Shown: positions 7,131-15,828, counted from the first letter of the stretch. The stretch: 64,000 nt of DNA from Salinimicrobium sp035607535 (GCF_035607535.1 NZ_JAYDZX010000017.1:248001-312000), one strand, 5' to 3'. Notes: a model not told the origin generated them from the letters alone. A program made the numbers and translations.

Positions 7131-9317
7131 ATGGCAACATTAAGATTCCAGGCACTTAAGGAGACCTTAAACCGCAAACCTATCGAAATTGAAGAGAAGG
7201 AACGGCGTTCAGAATTGTTCGGCCGCAATGTCTTTACCGAAAGTGTCATGCGGCAATTCCTCACAAAGGAAGCTTATCAAAGTGTACTGGAAGCCAATGC
7301 CACCGGAAAAAAGATCGATCGCACCATCGCCGATCACATCTCTACCGGAATGAAAGAGTGGGCCATTTCTAAAGGTGCTACTCACTATACCCACTGGTTC
7401 CAGCCTCTCACAGGAAGTACGGCCGAAAAGCACGATGCTTTTTTTGAAACCATTGGTGACGGACTTGCAATTGAAAAATTTGGAGGTGGGCAGCTTGTAC
7501 AGCAGGAGCCCGATGCCTCGAGTTTTCCTCACGGGGGAATAAGAAACACTTTTGAAGCCCGTGGTTATACAGCCTGGGATCCAACTTCTCCTGCTTTTAT
7601 CTATGGAACTACCCTTTGTATCCCCAGTGTTTTTGTTTCCTATACAGGCGATGCACTCGATTATAAGACTCCGCTGTTAAGAGCTCTGCAGGCCGTAGAC
7701 AGTGCAGCGACAGATGTTGCCAAGTATTTTGATAAAAATGTCAATAAGGTTCAGGCTACGCTGGGCTGGGAACAGGAATATTTCCTGATCGATTCGGCTT
7801 TGGCGGCGTCAAGACCCGATCTTACCCTTGCCGGAAGAACGCTGTTAGGGCATTCCCCGGCTAAAGGTCAGCAGCTGGATGATCACTATTTCGGTTCAAT
7901 TCCCTCCCGTGTTCTTGCTTACATGAGAGATCTTGAGAAGGAATGTATGCTTCTTGGGATTCCGGTGAAGACAAGACACAATGAGGTAGCGCCAAACCAG
8001 TTTGAGCTTGCCCCTATTTTTGAGGAGGCTAACCTGGCGGTAGATCACAACTCGCTGCTTATGGACATTATGCAAAGAGTAGCCGATCGTCACAGCTTTG
8101 TAGTCCTTTTCCATGAAAAACCTTTTGCGGGTATTAACGGAAGTGGAAAACACAACAACTGGTCCTTGAGTACAGATACCGGTGTAAACCTTCTGGGTCC
8201 CGGATCAACACCGATGAAAAACCTGCAGTTTTTGACATTTTTCATCAATACGATCAAAGCAGTACATGATAATGAAGAGCTGTTAAGAGCGACAATTGCC
8301 AGCGCTTCAAACGATTTTAGGCTGGGAGCCAATGAAGCGCCTCCGGCTATTATTTCCACTTTTATTGGTTCCCAGTTAACCGAAGTTCTTGACGAGCTCG
8401 AAAAAGTAACCGACGGGAAACTTTCTCCGCAGGAGAAAACAGAGCTAAAACTAAATGTTGTAGGTAAGATCCCAGAGATCCTTCTGGACAACACAGACAG
8501 GAACAGAACTTCATCTTTCGCCTTCACCGGAAATAAATTTGAATTCCGTGCGGTTGGATCTACAGCAAACTGTGCCGAACCAATGACTGCATTGAACTCT
8601 ATTGTTGCAAAGCAGCTGATAGATTTCAAGAAGGAAGTGGACAGCCTCATCAAAGGCAAAAAAATGAAGAAGGATGATGCTATTTTCAATGTGTTAAGAG
8701 AATACATCAAGGAATCCAAAAATATTCGTTTTGAAGGAGACGGATATTCCGAAGAATGGGAAAAAGAAGCTGCAAAACGTGGCCTGAGCAACAATCGGAA
8801 TACTCCCGAAGCTCTTAAAGCTCTTGTGAAAAAAGAGACCATTGAAATGTACAGGGAGCTGGGCGTAATGAATGAGGTGGAGATCGAGGCGCGTCATGAG
8901 ATCGAGCTGGAAGAGTACATCATGAGAGTTCAGATCGAAAGTCGTATTCTAGGCGATATCGCACGTAACCACGTGATCCCTACCGCTATTCGTTACCAGA
9001 ATATCCTTATCAAGAACGTTCGCGGACTTAAGGAGATCTTTGAAGCCGATTATGAAACTCACTCTAAAGAGCAACTGGAGATCATTAAGGAAGTTTCAAG
9101 GCACATCGAGAAAATCAATTCCGGAATCACAGAAATGATCGAAGCGCGTAAAAAAGCAAATAAGATCGAAGAGGCCGAAGAAAAAGCTTTTGCATATTGT
9201 AATGAAGTGAAGCCATTCTTTGAAACAATCCGGTACCACTGCGATAAGCTGGAGCTGTTGATCGATGATGAGATCTGGCCATTGACCAAGTACCGTGAAT
9301 TATTGTTTACAAGATAA
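7131..9317 (+). CDS. glnN: Glutamine synthetase type III
   Basis: 728 residues, the length expected for GSIII (unlike ~470 for GSI). It makes glutamine from glutamate, ammonia and ATP in the cytoplasm and is the main ammonia-assimilation enzyme in many Bacteroidota. Visible family features are the N-terminal GSIII domain (HYTHWFQPLTGSTAEKHDAF), the GWEQEYFLID metal site, RHNEVAPNQFELAPIFEEAN, the ATP/glutamate-site stretch GINGSGKHNNWS, and NRTSSFAFTGNKFEFRAVGS. A C-terminal helical extension follows (about residues 560-728). It is monocistronic, with its own -7 box and terminator. Confidence 0.98.
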   Translation: MATLRFQALKETLNRKPIEIEEKERRSELFGRNVFTESVMRQFLTKEAYQSVLEANATGKKIDRTIADHISTGMKEWAISKGATHYTHWFQPLTGSTAEKHDAFFETIGDGLAIEKFGGGQLVQQEPDASSFPHGGIRNTFEARGYTAWDPTSPAFIYGTTLCIPSVFVSYTGDALDYKTPLLRALQAVDSAATDVAKYFDKNVNKVQATLGWEQEYFLIDSALAASRPDLTLAGRTLLGHSPAKGQQLDDHYFGSIPSRVLAYMRDLEKECMLLGIPVKTRHNEVAPNQFELAPIFEEANLAVDHNSLLMDIMQRVADRHSFVVLFHEKPFAGINGSGKHNNWSLSTDTGVNLLGPGSTPMKNLQFLTFFINTIKAVHDNEELLRATIASASNDFRLGANEAPPAIISTFIGSQLTEVLDELEKVTDGKLSPQEKTELKLNVVGKIPEILLDNTDRNRTSSFAFTGNKFEFRAVGSTANCAEPMTALNSIVAKQLIDFKKEVDSLIKGKKMKKDDAIFNVLREYIKESKNIRFEGDGYSEEWEKEAAKRGLSNNRNTPEALKALVKKETIEMYRELGVMNEVEIEARHEIELEEYIMRVQIESRILGDIARNHVIPTAIRYQNILIKNVRGLKEIFEADYETHSKEQLEIIKEVSRHIEKINSGITEMIEARKKANKIEEAEEKAFAYCNEVKPFFETIRYHCDKLELLIDDEIWPLTKYRELLFTR

Positions 9318-9341
9318 TACCTGTCAGAAATGACATTTTAG

Positions 9342-9372
9342 AGCCACCTCTTTTCTGGGGGTGGCTTTTATA
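9342..9372 (+). terminator. glnN terminator
   Basis: AGCCACC / GGTGGCT arms around a pyrimidine-rich loop, followed by a T-rich run, 25 bp after the glnN stop. Confidence 0.75.
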
Positions 9373-9408
9373 TTTCTATAAACCGAAGGTCAAAAAATCT
9401 AATCTAAT

Positions 9409-9416
9409 TATCTTTG
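9409..9416 (+). promoter_or_regulatory. -7 element of purM
   Basis: TATCTTTG, an exact TAnnTTTG match, 18 bp before the purM ATG. The -33 region is not obvious. Confidence 0.45.
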
Positions 9417-9434
9417 ACCAGCAAATGAATCAGC

Positions 9435-10616
9435 ATGAGCCAGGAAACAAGTAAAAGATATGCCGGCCGCGGAGTTTCTGCCGGAAAGGAGGATGTTCAT
9501 AACGCCATAAAGAATGTGGATAAAGGATTATTCCCAAAAGCCTTCTGTAAAATTGTGCCCGATCACCTCACTGGTGATGAAGATTACTGTCTCATCATGC
9601 ATGCCGATGGCGCCGGAACGAAATCGTCCCTGGCCTATATGTACTGGAAAGAAACCGGGGATCTCGGCGTGTGGAAAGGAATTGCGCAGGATGCACTTAT
9701 TATGAACATCGATGATCTTTTGTGCGTTGGTGCGGTTGATAATATCATGCTTTCTTCCACCATTGGTCGTAACAAGAACCTGGTGCCGGGAGAAGTCATA
9801 TCTGCAATTATTAATGGTACAGAAGAACTGCTCGAGGATCTTAAAGGCTTCGGAATAAATATCCATTCCACCGGTGGCGAAACGGCCGATGTGGGTGACC
9901 TTGTGCGTACCATCATTGTTGATTCCACGGTCACGGCAAGGATGAAACGCAGTGAAGTCATTGACAATGCTAATATCAAACCCGGAAATGTGATCGTTGG
10001 ATTGGCCTCTTTTGGACAGGCTACCTACGAAAAGGAATACAACGGCGGCATGGGCAGCAACGGTCTCACCTCTGCGCGACATGATGTCTTCGGAAAGACT
10101 TTAGCCGAAAAATATCCGGAGAGTTTCGATCCTGCTGTACCTGAAGATCTGGTATACAGCGGTTCTAAAAACCTCACTTCAACAGTAGAGAACAGTCCGC
10201 TGGATGCGGGAAAACTGGTGCTATCCCCAACCCGTACCTATGCACCGGTGATAAAGAAGATCCTGGAGAAGTATTCCAAAAATGACATTTTTGGAATGGT
10301 TCATTGCAGCGGGGGCGCACAGACCAAAGTGCTTCATTTTGTAGACAAGGTGCATGTGATCAAAGACAATCTTTTTGAAGTGCCGCCACTATTTAAACTC
10401 ATTCAGCAGGAAAGCAAAACCGATTGGAAGGAGATGTACCAGGTGTTCAACATGGGTCATAGAATGGAGCTTTATGTTGATGAAGCCATTGCAGATGATA
10501 TTATTTCTATCTCAAAATCTTTTAATGTCGATGCTAAAATTGTGGGTAGAGTAGAGGCTTCCGAAGAAAAGAAATTGACGATTAGGAGTGAGTTTGGGGA
10601 GTTTAAGTATAATTGA
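9435..10616 (+). CDS. purM: Phosphoribosylformylglycinamidine cyclo-ligase (AIR synthetase)
   Basis: 393 residues, the longer Bacteroidota form. It catalyses ATP-dependent ring closure of FGAM to AIR in purine synthesis. Visible signatures are AGRGVSAGKEDVHNAIKNV at the start, LIMHADGAGTKSSLAYMYW, the metal-binding GIAQDALIMNIDDLLCVGA region, HSTGGETADVGDLVRTIIVD, and GMVHCSGGAQTKVLHF near the C terminus. Just before GMVHC the gene contains a perfect 25-bp palindrome (10273-10297) that encodes the residues YSKNDIFGM. This stretch varies between PurM proteins. Confidence 0.96.
   Translation: MSQETSKRYAGRGVSAGKEDVHNAIKNVDKGLFPKAFCKIVPDHLTGDEDYCLIMHADGAGTKSSLAYMYWKETGDLGVWKGIAQDALIMNIDDLLCVGAVDNIMLSSTIGRNKNLVPGEVISAIINGTEELLEDLKGFGINIHSTGGETADVGDLVRTIIVDSTVTARMKRSEVIDNANIKPGNVIVGLASFGQATYEKEYNGGMGSNGLTSARHDVFGKTLAEKYPESFDPAVPEDLVYSGSKNLTSTVENSPLDAGKLVLSPTRTYAPVIKKILEKYSKNDIFGMVHCSGGAQTKVLHFVDKVHVIKDNLFEVPPLFKLIQQESKTDWKEMYQVFNMGHRMELYVDEAIADDIISISKSFNVDAKIVGRVEASEEKKLTIRSEFGEFKYN
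10273..10297. repeat. Perfect 25-bp palindrome inside purM
   Basis: Twelve-bp arms ATTCCAAAAATG and CATTTTTGGAAT around a single central A. The inner 17 bp matches the dispersed CAAAAATG-R-CATTTTTG family. Confidence 0.9.
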
Positions 10617-10625
10617 ACCACTCAT

Positions 10626-10666
10626 TTTTTCACACGAAGCAAAATAAGTTTAAATTAAGCACACTG
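10626..10666 (+). repeat. TTCACACGAAG repeat left of the GxxExxY gene
   Basis: A stretch TTTCACACGAAGCAAAATAAG followed by TTTAAA and AAGCACA. A close copy lies at 11730-11770 (TTTCACACAAAACAAAATAAG, then GTCAAAG). An inverted half, CTTCGTGTGAA, occurs at 11128-11139 and again near 11707-11718. Confidence 0.7.
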
Positions 10667-10696
10667 AGATATTGAAAGAAAAATGAATCCTATACT

Positions 10697-11068
10697 TCAA
10701 TTGACTATTCGGTGAATACCGTCTTTGAGCATCTTTGTGTTGAAGTTTATTAAGAGGCCTACTTTTAAATTTGAAAGCTTCAAATATGTTAATAGTTGCG
10801 CAAAATGAACAGGCGCTAAGTTTTCTAAAGATTTTACTTCAATTATGATCTTGTTTTCAACGAGTAGATCAATTCTGTATCCCACATCCATTTTTACCTC
10901 CTTGTAAAAGAAAGGCATTGGATGTTGTTGTTTAACTTCTAAACCTGAATTCCGGAGGTCATACGCCAATGCATTTTCGTAAGAAGACTCCAATAATCCC
11001 GGTCCGAGATTTCTATGAAGGTCAAGCGCTATACCTATTATCTTATATGATAAATCCTGTTCCTGCAT
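10697..11068 (-). CDS. GxxExxY family protein
   Basis: 123 residues. The family-defining motif is visible as GPGLLESSYENALAYDL (G-LL-E-SS-Y) near residue 20, followed by an endonuclease-like core: YRIDLLVENKIIIEVKSLEN holds a D...E-x-K arrangement resembling a PD-(D/E)xK nuclease. NCBI names the family after the motif; no activity is established to my knowledge. The gene is solitary and flanked on both sides by copies of a TTCACACGAAG-type repeat. This suggests that it moves together with intergenic repeats. Confidence 0.9.
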   Translation of the reverse strand: MQEQDLSYKIIGIALDLHRNLGPGLLESSYENALAYDLRNSGLEVKQQHPMPFFYKEVKMDVGYRIDLLVENKIIIEVKSLENLAPVHFAQLLTYLKLSNLKVGLLINFNTKMLKDGIHRIVN

Positions 11069-11172
11069 TCTTTAAAGTATTATTTTACTGTTCTTCTTCG
11101 TGTTCTTCTTATTAATCTTTGTGCCCTTCGTGTGAAAATATATGGTAATCTCGCGAAATCTGCGGGAAACAT

Positions 11173-11649
11173 TTAGGAGTATTTCCTCTTTAAAATCTCC
11201 AGTTTAGGTTCAATAAACCTTCTACAAAACGGCGCATCGGGATTTTTCCTGTAGTAATTCTGAATAGAGTCTCTGGAAGCATTAAACTTCCGGAAGGGCA
11301 ACACCTTTGTCACCAGTTGTTCCTCAAATTGCTTCTGAAGAACTTCCAGGATTTCTCTTGCTGCTTTTTCCTCTTCCAAAGAAAAATAATAAACAGCACT
11401 TCGATATTTCTTCCGGAAGGAATGATTGGAGGTGGAATTATGGGTGTGAAGATGTATCTCCAAAAGCCGCTTCAATTTCACCCTTTTCGTGAGGTAATGA
11501 ACAATGACAGCTTCCGAAAAAGCTTCAGCGGGCGGCGCAGAAGCGATATATCCCTGCTCTACCTTCACCACACCCTCCACTGCCTGGAAAACAGCTTCAG
11601 TACACCAGTGGCACCCACCGCCTAACCCTATTTTTTCTAATTCTTTCAT
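11173..11649 (-). CDS. Divergent peptide-methionine (S)-S-oxide reductase (MsrA-like)
   Basis: 158 residues. The N-terminal GGGCHWCTEAVFQAVEGVV carries the MsrA active-site Cys in GCxW followed by the family Glu. KKYRSAVYYF matches the conserved QYRSAIY region, and NPDAPFCRRFIEPKLEIL matches the C-terminal part. Differences from standard MsrA are His in GCHW, loss of the GYxGG motif (GYIASAPP instead) and a changed DYHQQY region (RDSIQNYY). It would reduce oxidised methionine, but substrate preference may be shifted. Confidence 0.8.
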   Translation of the reverse strand: MKELEKIGLGGGCHWCTEAVFQAVEGVVKVEQGYIASAPPAEAFSEAVIVHYLTKRVKLKRLLEIHLHTHNSTSNHSFRKKYRSAVYYFSLEEEKAAREILEVLQKQFEEQLVTKVLPFRKFNASRDSIQNYYRKNPDAPFCRRFIEPKLEILKRKYS

Positions 11650-11683
11650 CTAAAATAGAATATACAAAATGCTTTTTTTCTTT

Positions 11684-11770
11684 GTGTCCTTCTCTGGAAC
11701 TTCGTGCTCTTCGTGTGATAAATTCTATGAAATTTCACACAAAACAAAATAAGGTCAAAGCAATAGCACA
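11684..11770. repeat. Inverted and direct TTCACAC-type repeat between the msrA-like gene and prfA
   Basis: CTTCGTGTGATAAATT and AAATTTCACAC form a hairpin. The right half continues with CAAAATAAG as in the copy at 10626. It holds no gene. Confidence 0.6.
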
Positions 11771-11819
11771 AAGTTTAGGGATCAATAAAATCCTTTATAA
11801 GAATCCAATGGATTTATCG

Positions 11820-11827
11820 TAAATTTG
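11820..11827 (+). promoter_or_regulatory. -7 element of prfA
   Basis: TAAATTTG, an exact TAnnTTTG match, 18 bp before the prfA ATG. Confidence 0.45.
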
Positions 11828-11845
11828 CCACTTTAAGGAGATGTT

Positions 11846-12922
11846 ATGATCGAGAAATTAAATATTGTGAAGCAGCGTTTTGACGAGGTGAATGATCTTA
11901 TCATTCAGCCCGACGTGATTGCCGATCAAAAGCGTTATATAGAGCTGAACAAGGAATACAAGGAGCTGAAAAAGTTAATGGAAGCGCGTTCAGAATATAT
12001 GAGCCTGCTTGAAAATAAAAAAGAGGCCGAAGAGATCATTGCCGATGGTAGTGATCCCGAGATGACCGATATGGCGAAGATGCAGCTGGAAGAAGCCAAG
12101 GAGCAGCTTCCCGGAATGGAGGAGAAGATAAGAATGATGCTCGTTCCTAAAGATCCTGAAGATGCCAAGAACGTGGTGATGGAAATTCGTGCCGGTACCG
12201 GTGGGGATGAGGCGAGTATTTTTGCCGGTGATCTTTACCGCATGTACACCAAATACATTGAAAGCAGAGGCTGGAAACACCAGATCGTCGACTTTAGCGA
12301 AGGAACCAGCGGCGGATTCAAAGAGATCATTTTTGACGTTACAGGTGAAGATGTCTACGGAACTTTGAAATTTGAGGCCGGAGTACACAGGGTTCAACGC
12401 GTACCTCAAACTGAAACTCAGGGGCGGGTACATACCTCGGCCGCTACTGTAATGGTGCTGCCCGAAGCTGAAGAGTTTGACGTGGAGATCGATCCAAAAG
12501 ATGTGCGAATTGACTATTTCTGTTCGTCAGGACCGGGTGGACAGTCGGTAAACACGACTTACTCGGCAGTACGTTTGACACACATTCCAACAGGCTTGGT
12601 GGCGCAATGTCAGGATCAAAAGTCCCAGCATAAGAACAAAGAAAAGGCTTTTCGGGTGTTGAGGTCCAGGCTTTATGAGCAGGAACTGGCCAAGAAAATG
12701 GAAGAGGATGCCGCGAAGAGGAACTCGATGGTTTCCAGCGGCGACCGAAGTGCAAAGATCCGAACCTATAACTATGCGCAGGGCCGCGTAACGGATCACA
12801 GAATTGGTTTAACGCTTTACGACCTTGGAAATATCATCAATGGAGATATTCAAAAGATCATAGACGAATTACAATTAGTTGAAAACACCGAAAAACTGAA
12901 AGAGAACTCCGACGTTTTCTAA
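11846..12922 (+). CDS. prfA: Peptide chain release factor 1
   Basis: 358 residues, full length. It recognises UAA and UAG in the ribosomal A site and triggers peptide release. The GGQ motif is in SSGPGGQSVNTTYSAVRL. The stop-codon-reading tripeptide PxT is present as PQT in RVPQTETQGRVHTSAATV (RF2 would have SPF). RAGTGGDEASIFAGDLYRMY and GRVTDHRIGLTLYDL are further RF1 signatures. It has its own -7 box and terminator. Confidence 0.98.
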   Translation: MIEKLNIVKQRFDEVNDLIIQPDVIADQKRYIELNKEYKELKKLMEARSEYMSLLENKKEAEEIIADGSDPEMTDMAKMQLEEAKEQLPGMEEKIRMMLVPKDPEDAKNVVMEIRAGTGGDEASIFAGDLYRMYTKYIESRGWKHQIVDFSEGTSGGFKEIIFDVTGEDVYGTLKFEAGVHRVQRVPQTETQGRVHTSAATVMVLPEAEEFDVEIDPKDVRIDYFCSSGPGGQSVNTTYSAVRLTHIPTGLVAQCQDQKSQHKNKEKAFRVLRSRLYEQELAKKMEEDAAKRNSMVSSGDRSAKIRTYNYAQGRVTDHRIGLTLYDLGNIINGDIQKIIDELQLVENTEKLKENSDVF

Positions 12923-12935
12923 AGATAAAATCACC

Positions 12936-12965
12936 AAAGCTGCCGCACTCCGGCAGCTTTTTTAT
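12936..12965 (+). terminator. prfA terminator
   Basis: Perfect arms AAAGCTGCCG / CGGCAGCTTT with a 5-nt loop and a following TTTTTATTT. It ends 10 bp before the pyrF start. Confidence 0.92.
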
Positions 12966-12974
12966 TTCCAGCCA

Positions 12975-13784
12975 ATGACCACTTCCCAGCTTACAGAACA
13001 AATACGCTTAAAAAAAAGTTTTCTGTGTATAGGTCTTGATGTTGACCTTAACAAGATCCCTCAACATTTGTTGAAAGAGGAAGATCCCATTTTTGCCTTC
13101 AATAAAGCGATCATTGATGCAACGCAGCATCTGGCTGTGGCTTATAAGCCAAATCTTGCCTTTTACGAGGCGCATGGCATAAAAGGCTTTAAGGCTTTGG
13201 GGAAAACCATAGATTACCTGAACGAGAAACATCCCGAGATCTTTACAATTGCGGATGCAAAAAGGGGAGATATTGGCAATACTTCGGGCATGTACGCAAA
13301 AGCCTTTTTTGAGGACCTCAATTTCGATGCTGTCACCGTAGCGCCATATATGGGAAAAGACTCTGTAGAGCCATTTTTGGCTTACGGGAATAAACACACG
13401 ATTTTGCTGGCCTTAACGTCTAACGCCGGTGCATACGATTTCCAGACCCAGCAGGTCGATGGAGAGGAGCTTTATAAAAAAGTGATCAAAATTTCCAAGA
13501 CCTGGAATAACGGTCAGAATCTTATGTACGTAGTCGGGGCGACTAAAGCCGAGCATTTAAGGGAGATAAGGAAGATCATTCCTGAAAGTTTTCTTTTAGT
13601 GCCCGGCGTGGGAGCACAGGGTGGGAGCCTCAAGGAAGTTTGCGAATTTGGGATGAATAGGAAGGTCGGGTTACTTATCAATGCCTCCCGTGCTGTGATC
13701 TATGCTTCTCAAGGTGCCGACTTTGCTGAAGCCGCTGCTGCTGAGGCAGAAAGATTGCAACAGGAAATGGCTTCTTTTCTGTAG
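12975..13784 (+). CDS. pyrF: Orotidine 5'-phosphate decarboxylase, type 2
   Basis: 269 residues. It decarboxylates OMP to UMP, the last step of pyrimidine synthesis. FLCIGLDVDLNKIP is the first strand with the substrate Asp. FTIADAKRGDIGNTSGMYAK contains the D-x-K-x-x-D catalytic array in the form typical of the type 2 (longer) subfamily. VAPYMGKDSVEPFL and LLVPGVGAQGG are the phosphate-binding loops. It lies directly behind the prfA terminator. Confidence 0.96.
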   Translation: MTTSQLTEQIRLKKSFLCIGLDVDLNKIPQHLLKEEDPIFAFNKAIIDATQHLAVAYKPNLAFYEAHGIKGFKALGKTIDYLNEKHPEIFTIADAKRGDIGNTSGMYAKAFFEDLNFDAVTVAPYMGKDSVEPFLAYGNKHTILLALTSNAGAYDFQTQQVDGEELYKKVIKISKTWNNGQNLMYVVGATKAEHLREIRKIIPESFLLVPGVGAQGGSLKEVCEFGMNRKVGLLINASRAVIYASQGADFAEAAAAEAERLQQEMASFL

Positions 13785-13800
13785 CCGGTGTTTATCTGAA

Positions 13801-13830
13801 ACAGGTCTCAAAAATGACATTTTTGGCACC
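13801..13830. repeat. Intergenic copy of the CAAAAATG palindrome
   Basis: Core CAAAAATGACATTTTTG at 13809-13825, with imperfect outer pairing AGGT...ACCT. It sits between the pyrF stop and the next start and may act as a weak hairpin. No T run follows. Confidence 0.8.
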
Positions 13831-13847
13831 TCTTAATTTCCGGAGTT

Positions 13848-14645
13848 ATGAGAACATTTTACGATCAGTTAGACCGAAAAATTGAGCTGAAGGAAATTCC
13901 GCAGCGTATTGTGAGCCTGGTGCCGAGCCAGACAGAGCTGCTGGTAGACCTGGGACTTCGGGAGCAAATCGTTGGGGTGACGAAATTCTGTGTTCATCCG
14001 GCAGAGCTTCGGAAGGAAAAAAAGGTGGTGGGCGGCACAAAACAAGTGCATTACGAAAAGATTGCTGCCCTGGATCCGGAAATTATCCTGTGCAATAAAG
14101 AAGAAAATACTGAGGAAATGGTGGCGGAGCTGGAAAAGTTCGCTCCCGTTCATGTCTCAGATATCAAAACTATTGATGACTCCCTGCAATTGATCCTTCA
14201 ATACGGGGAGATTTTTGGAGTGGTTAGAAAGGCTTCAGCAATAGCTGAAAAAATAGGTATTGAAAAGGAGCTTTTTCAGAAGGAAATGTTAGGGCTGCCT
14301 CAGCGAAATGTGGCCTATTTCATTTGGAAAGATCCCTGGATGGTGGCAGGGAAGGATACTTTTATCGATCACCTTCTGGAATTGAACCGTTTTCGAAATG
14401 TCTTTTCGGAAGAGGATTCCAGGTACCCCGAAGTAGCTCTTGAACAGCTGGAAGAGAAGAATGTGGAACTGGTATTACTTTCTACCGAGCCATTTCCGTT
14501 TAAAAATAAAGATAAAGATTCGTTGAAAAGAAAGGTGGGGATGTCATCTGTCCACATTGTGGACGGGGAATTCTTTAGCTGGTACGGGTCTCGCTTGTCG
14601 GCTGCATTTGCTTACTTCAGGAAGCTTCAGGCTGTCCTTTCCTGA
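13848..14645 (+). CDS. BtuF/FhuD-like helical-backbone metal receptor, apparently cytoplasmic
   Basis: 265 residues with the fold signature of cobalamin/siderophore ABC binding proteins: RIVSLVPSQTELLVDLG at the start, AALDPEIILCNKEENTEEMV in the middle and VAYFIWKDPWMVAGKDTFID beginning the second lobe. There is no signal peptide or lipobox, unlike true periplasmic binding proteins, and no ABC transporter genes are adjacent. It may handle a corrinoid or metal complex inside the cell, and a B12-dependent mutase gene lies 1.4 kb downstream. That link is speculative. The last 19 bp overlap the convergent small gene. Confidence 0.8.
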   Translation: MRTFYDQLDRKIELKEIPQRIVSLVPSQTELLVDLGLREQIVGVTKFCVHPAELRKEKKVVGGTKQVHYEKIAALDPEIILCNKEENTEEMVAELEKFAPVHVSDIKTIDDSLQLILQYGEIFGVVRKASAIAEKIGIEKELFQKEMLGLPQRNVAYFIWKDPWMVAGKDTFIDHLLELNRFRNVFSEEDSRYPEVALEQLEEKNVELVLLSTEPFPFKNKDKDSLKRKVGMSSVHIVDGEFFSWYGSRLSAAFAYFRKLQAVLS

Positions 14646-14812
14646 TTTCTCTCCATTCGACGGATTTCCTCTAGAATTTTGCACGCCTTGTCGTTGAGCA
14701 CATCGCTTCGCGGTTTATCCACTAAAGCGAGCTCAAAAGATCGACGCATAAGAAACGAGTACTTTTCTCGAAGTCTTTCCAAAGTAGACCTGGGTTCAAA
14801 TAATCGAAACAT
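14627..14812 (-). CDS. Lacal_2735 family small protein
   Basis: 61 residues: MFRLFEPRSTLERLREKYSF followed by a charged helix with a SFELALVDKPRSDVLNDKA stretch. The pattern (short MF-x-LF start, coiled charged helix, second helix with LEEIRRME) fits the Lacal_2735 family of small flavobacterial proteins of unknown function. It is soluble, with no signal. It is convergent with and overlaps the preceding gene by 19 bp. Confidence 0.75.
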   Translation of the reverse strand: MFRLFEPRSTLERLREKYSFLMRRSFELALVDKPRSDVLNDKACKILEEIRRMERNQERTA

Positions 14813-15041
14813 ATACTATTATTAGTACTACAAAGATATTCGGTGGTTTTTCGAAGATTTCATAACCTAAAGTTAACTTTTTGGTAAAAGTGCTTGATCG
14901 GGTTGCTTCTCTTGTTAAAAACTTATGAGTTAGCAGAAAGAAAGCCAGGATCTACCGATGTTCAGGAAAGGTTATGATTGTGAATAATCCCCTCAAGGTT
15001 TATTGTCTAAGGAATAATAATTAAAACCAAATCCCTCAAAT
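14813..15041. other. Intergenic stretch without recognised gene
   Basis: AT-rich region upstream of the Lacal_2735 gene and downstream of the DUF4197 gene's heptad array. No open frame, RNA or hairpin that I can defend. Confidence 0.5.
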
Positions 15042-15126
15042 CATTTAAACCTTAAACCTTAAACCTTAAACCTTGAACCTTGAACCTAGAACCTTGAATC
15101 TTGAACCTTAAATTTTGAATCTTTTA
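15042..15126 (-). repeat. Twelve-unit heptad array ending in the DUF4197 stop codon
   Basis: About twelve 7-bp units dominated by AACCTTA and AACCTTG on the plus strand (TTCAAGG on the gene's sense strand). Read from the gene, the first unit is TAAAAGA, so the stop codon is part of the array. Confidence 0.9.
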
Positions 15127-15828
15127 GTCCTGCAAACCAAATACGCGTTTCAGTAAATTCGTGGTTCTGGCAGCAAAATTGTTCCTGATCTCTTTTTCTT
15201 CTATGGCGATCATCGTGTAAACTCCTTTTAATGCTTCCCGCGTCACATAATCGGCAAGATCGGGGTTGACATCGCTTGTAAGCGGCAGGGCGTTATATCT
15301 ATTGATAATATTCGTCCACACTCTGTTGGCTCCGACTTCCTCAAGGGAGGTCGTAATGACAGGATTGAACTTGGAGTACAAGGGATCTGTAGTTTTTTGT
15401 GCAAGATAGGTTGTAGCAGCGGTATCATCTCCTAAAAGAATATTGCGGGCATCGGTAAAAGTGATCTCTTTAACTGCATTTACAAAGATGGGGGTTGCCT
15501 CCTGCACGGCCTCTTCGGCAGCACGGTTTAGAACCTTCAGGCCCTCATCGGCTAAGGCGTCCAGCCCAACATCCCGCAGCGTTCTGTCCACTTTCTGCAA
15601 TTCGGGAGGAAGACCAATGCGCACCAGTTCGTTGTTAAAGAATCCGTCCTCCTTTGCCAGTTTGGTGACCTGTTTGTCAATTCCAAAGTCGAGCGCCTGC
15701 CTTAGCCCGGCAGCAACTTCAGCATTAGAAATTGTAGTGCCTTCCTGCGGAAGGGAGTCGGCGATTTGTTGCAGCTCGGCACAACCTAAAAAGAAAGGGA
15801 TTACTGCCAGGAGGAAAAATTTCTTCAT
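15124..15828 (-). CDS. DUF4197 domain lipoprotein
   Basis: 234 residues from ATG 15828. The open frame extends upstream, but this ATG starts a proper lipoprotein signal (MKKFFLLAVIPFFLGCAELQ, with Cys as lipid anchor). The rest is the helical DUF4197 domain: AAGLRQALDFGIDKQVTKLA, then a stretch with DALADEGLKVLNRAAEEAV, and TDARNILLGDDTAATTYLAQ, the best-conserved segment. It is probably attached to a membrane facing the periplasm. Function unknown. Unlinked to neighbours. Confidence 0.88.
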   Translation of the reverse strand: MKKFFLLAVIPFFLGCAELQQIADSLPQEGTTISNAEVAAGLRQALDFGIDKQVTKLAKEDGFFNNELVRIGLPPELQKVDRTLRDVGLDALADEGLKVLNRAAEEAVQEATPIFVNAVKEITFTDARNILLGDDTAATTYLAQKTTDPLYSKFNPVITTSLEEVGANRVWTNIINRYNALPLTSDVNPDLADYVTREALKGVYTMIAIEEKEIRNNFAARTTNLLKRVFGLQD

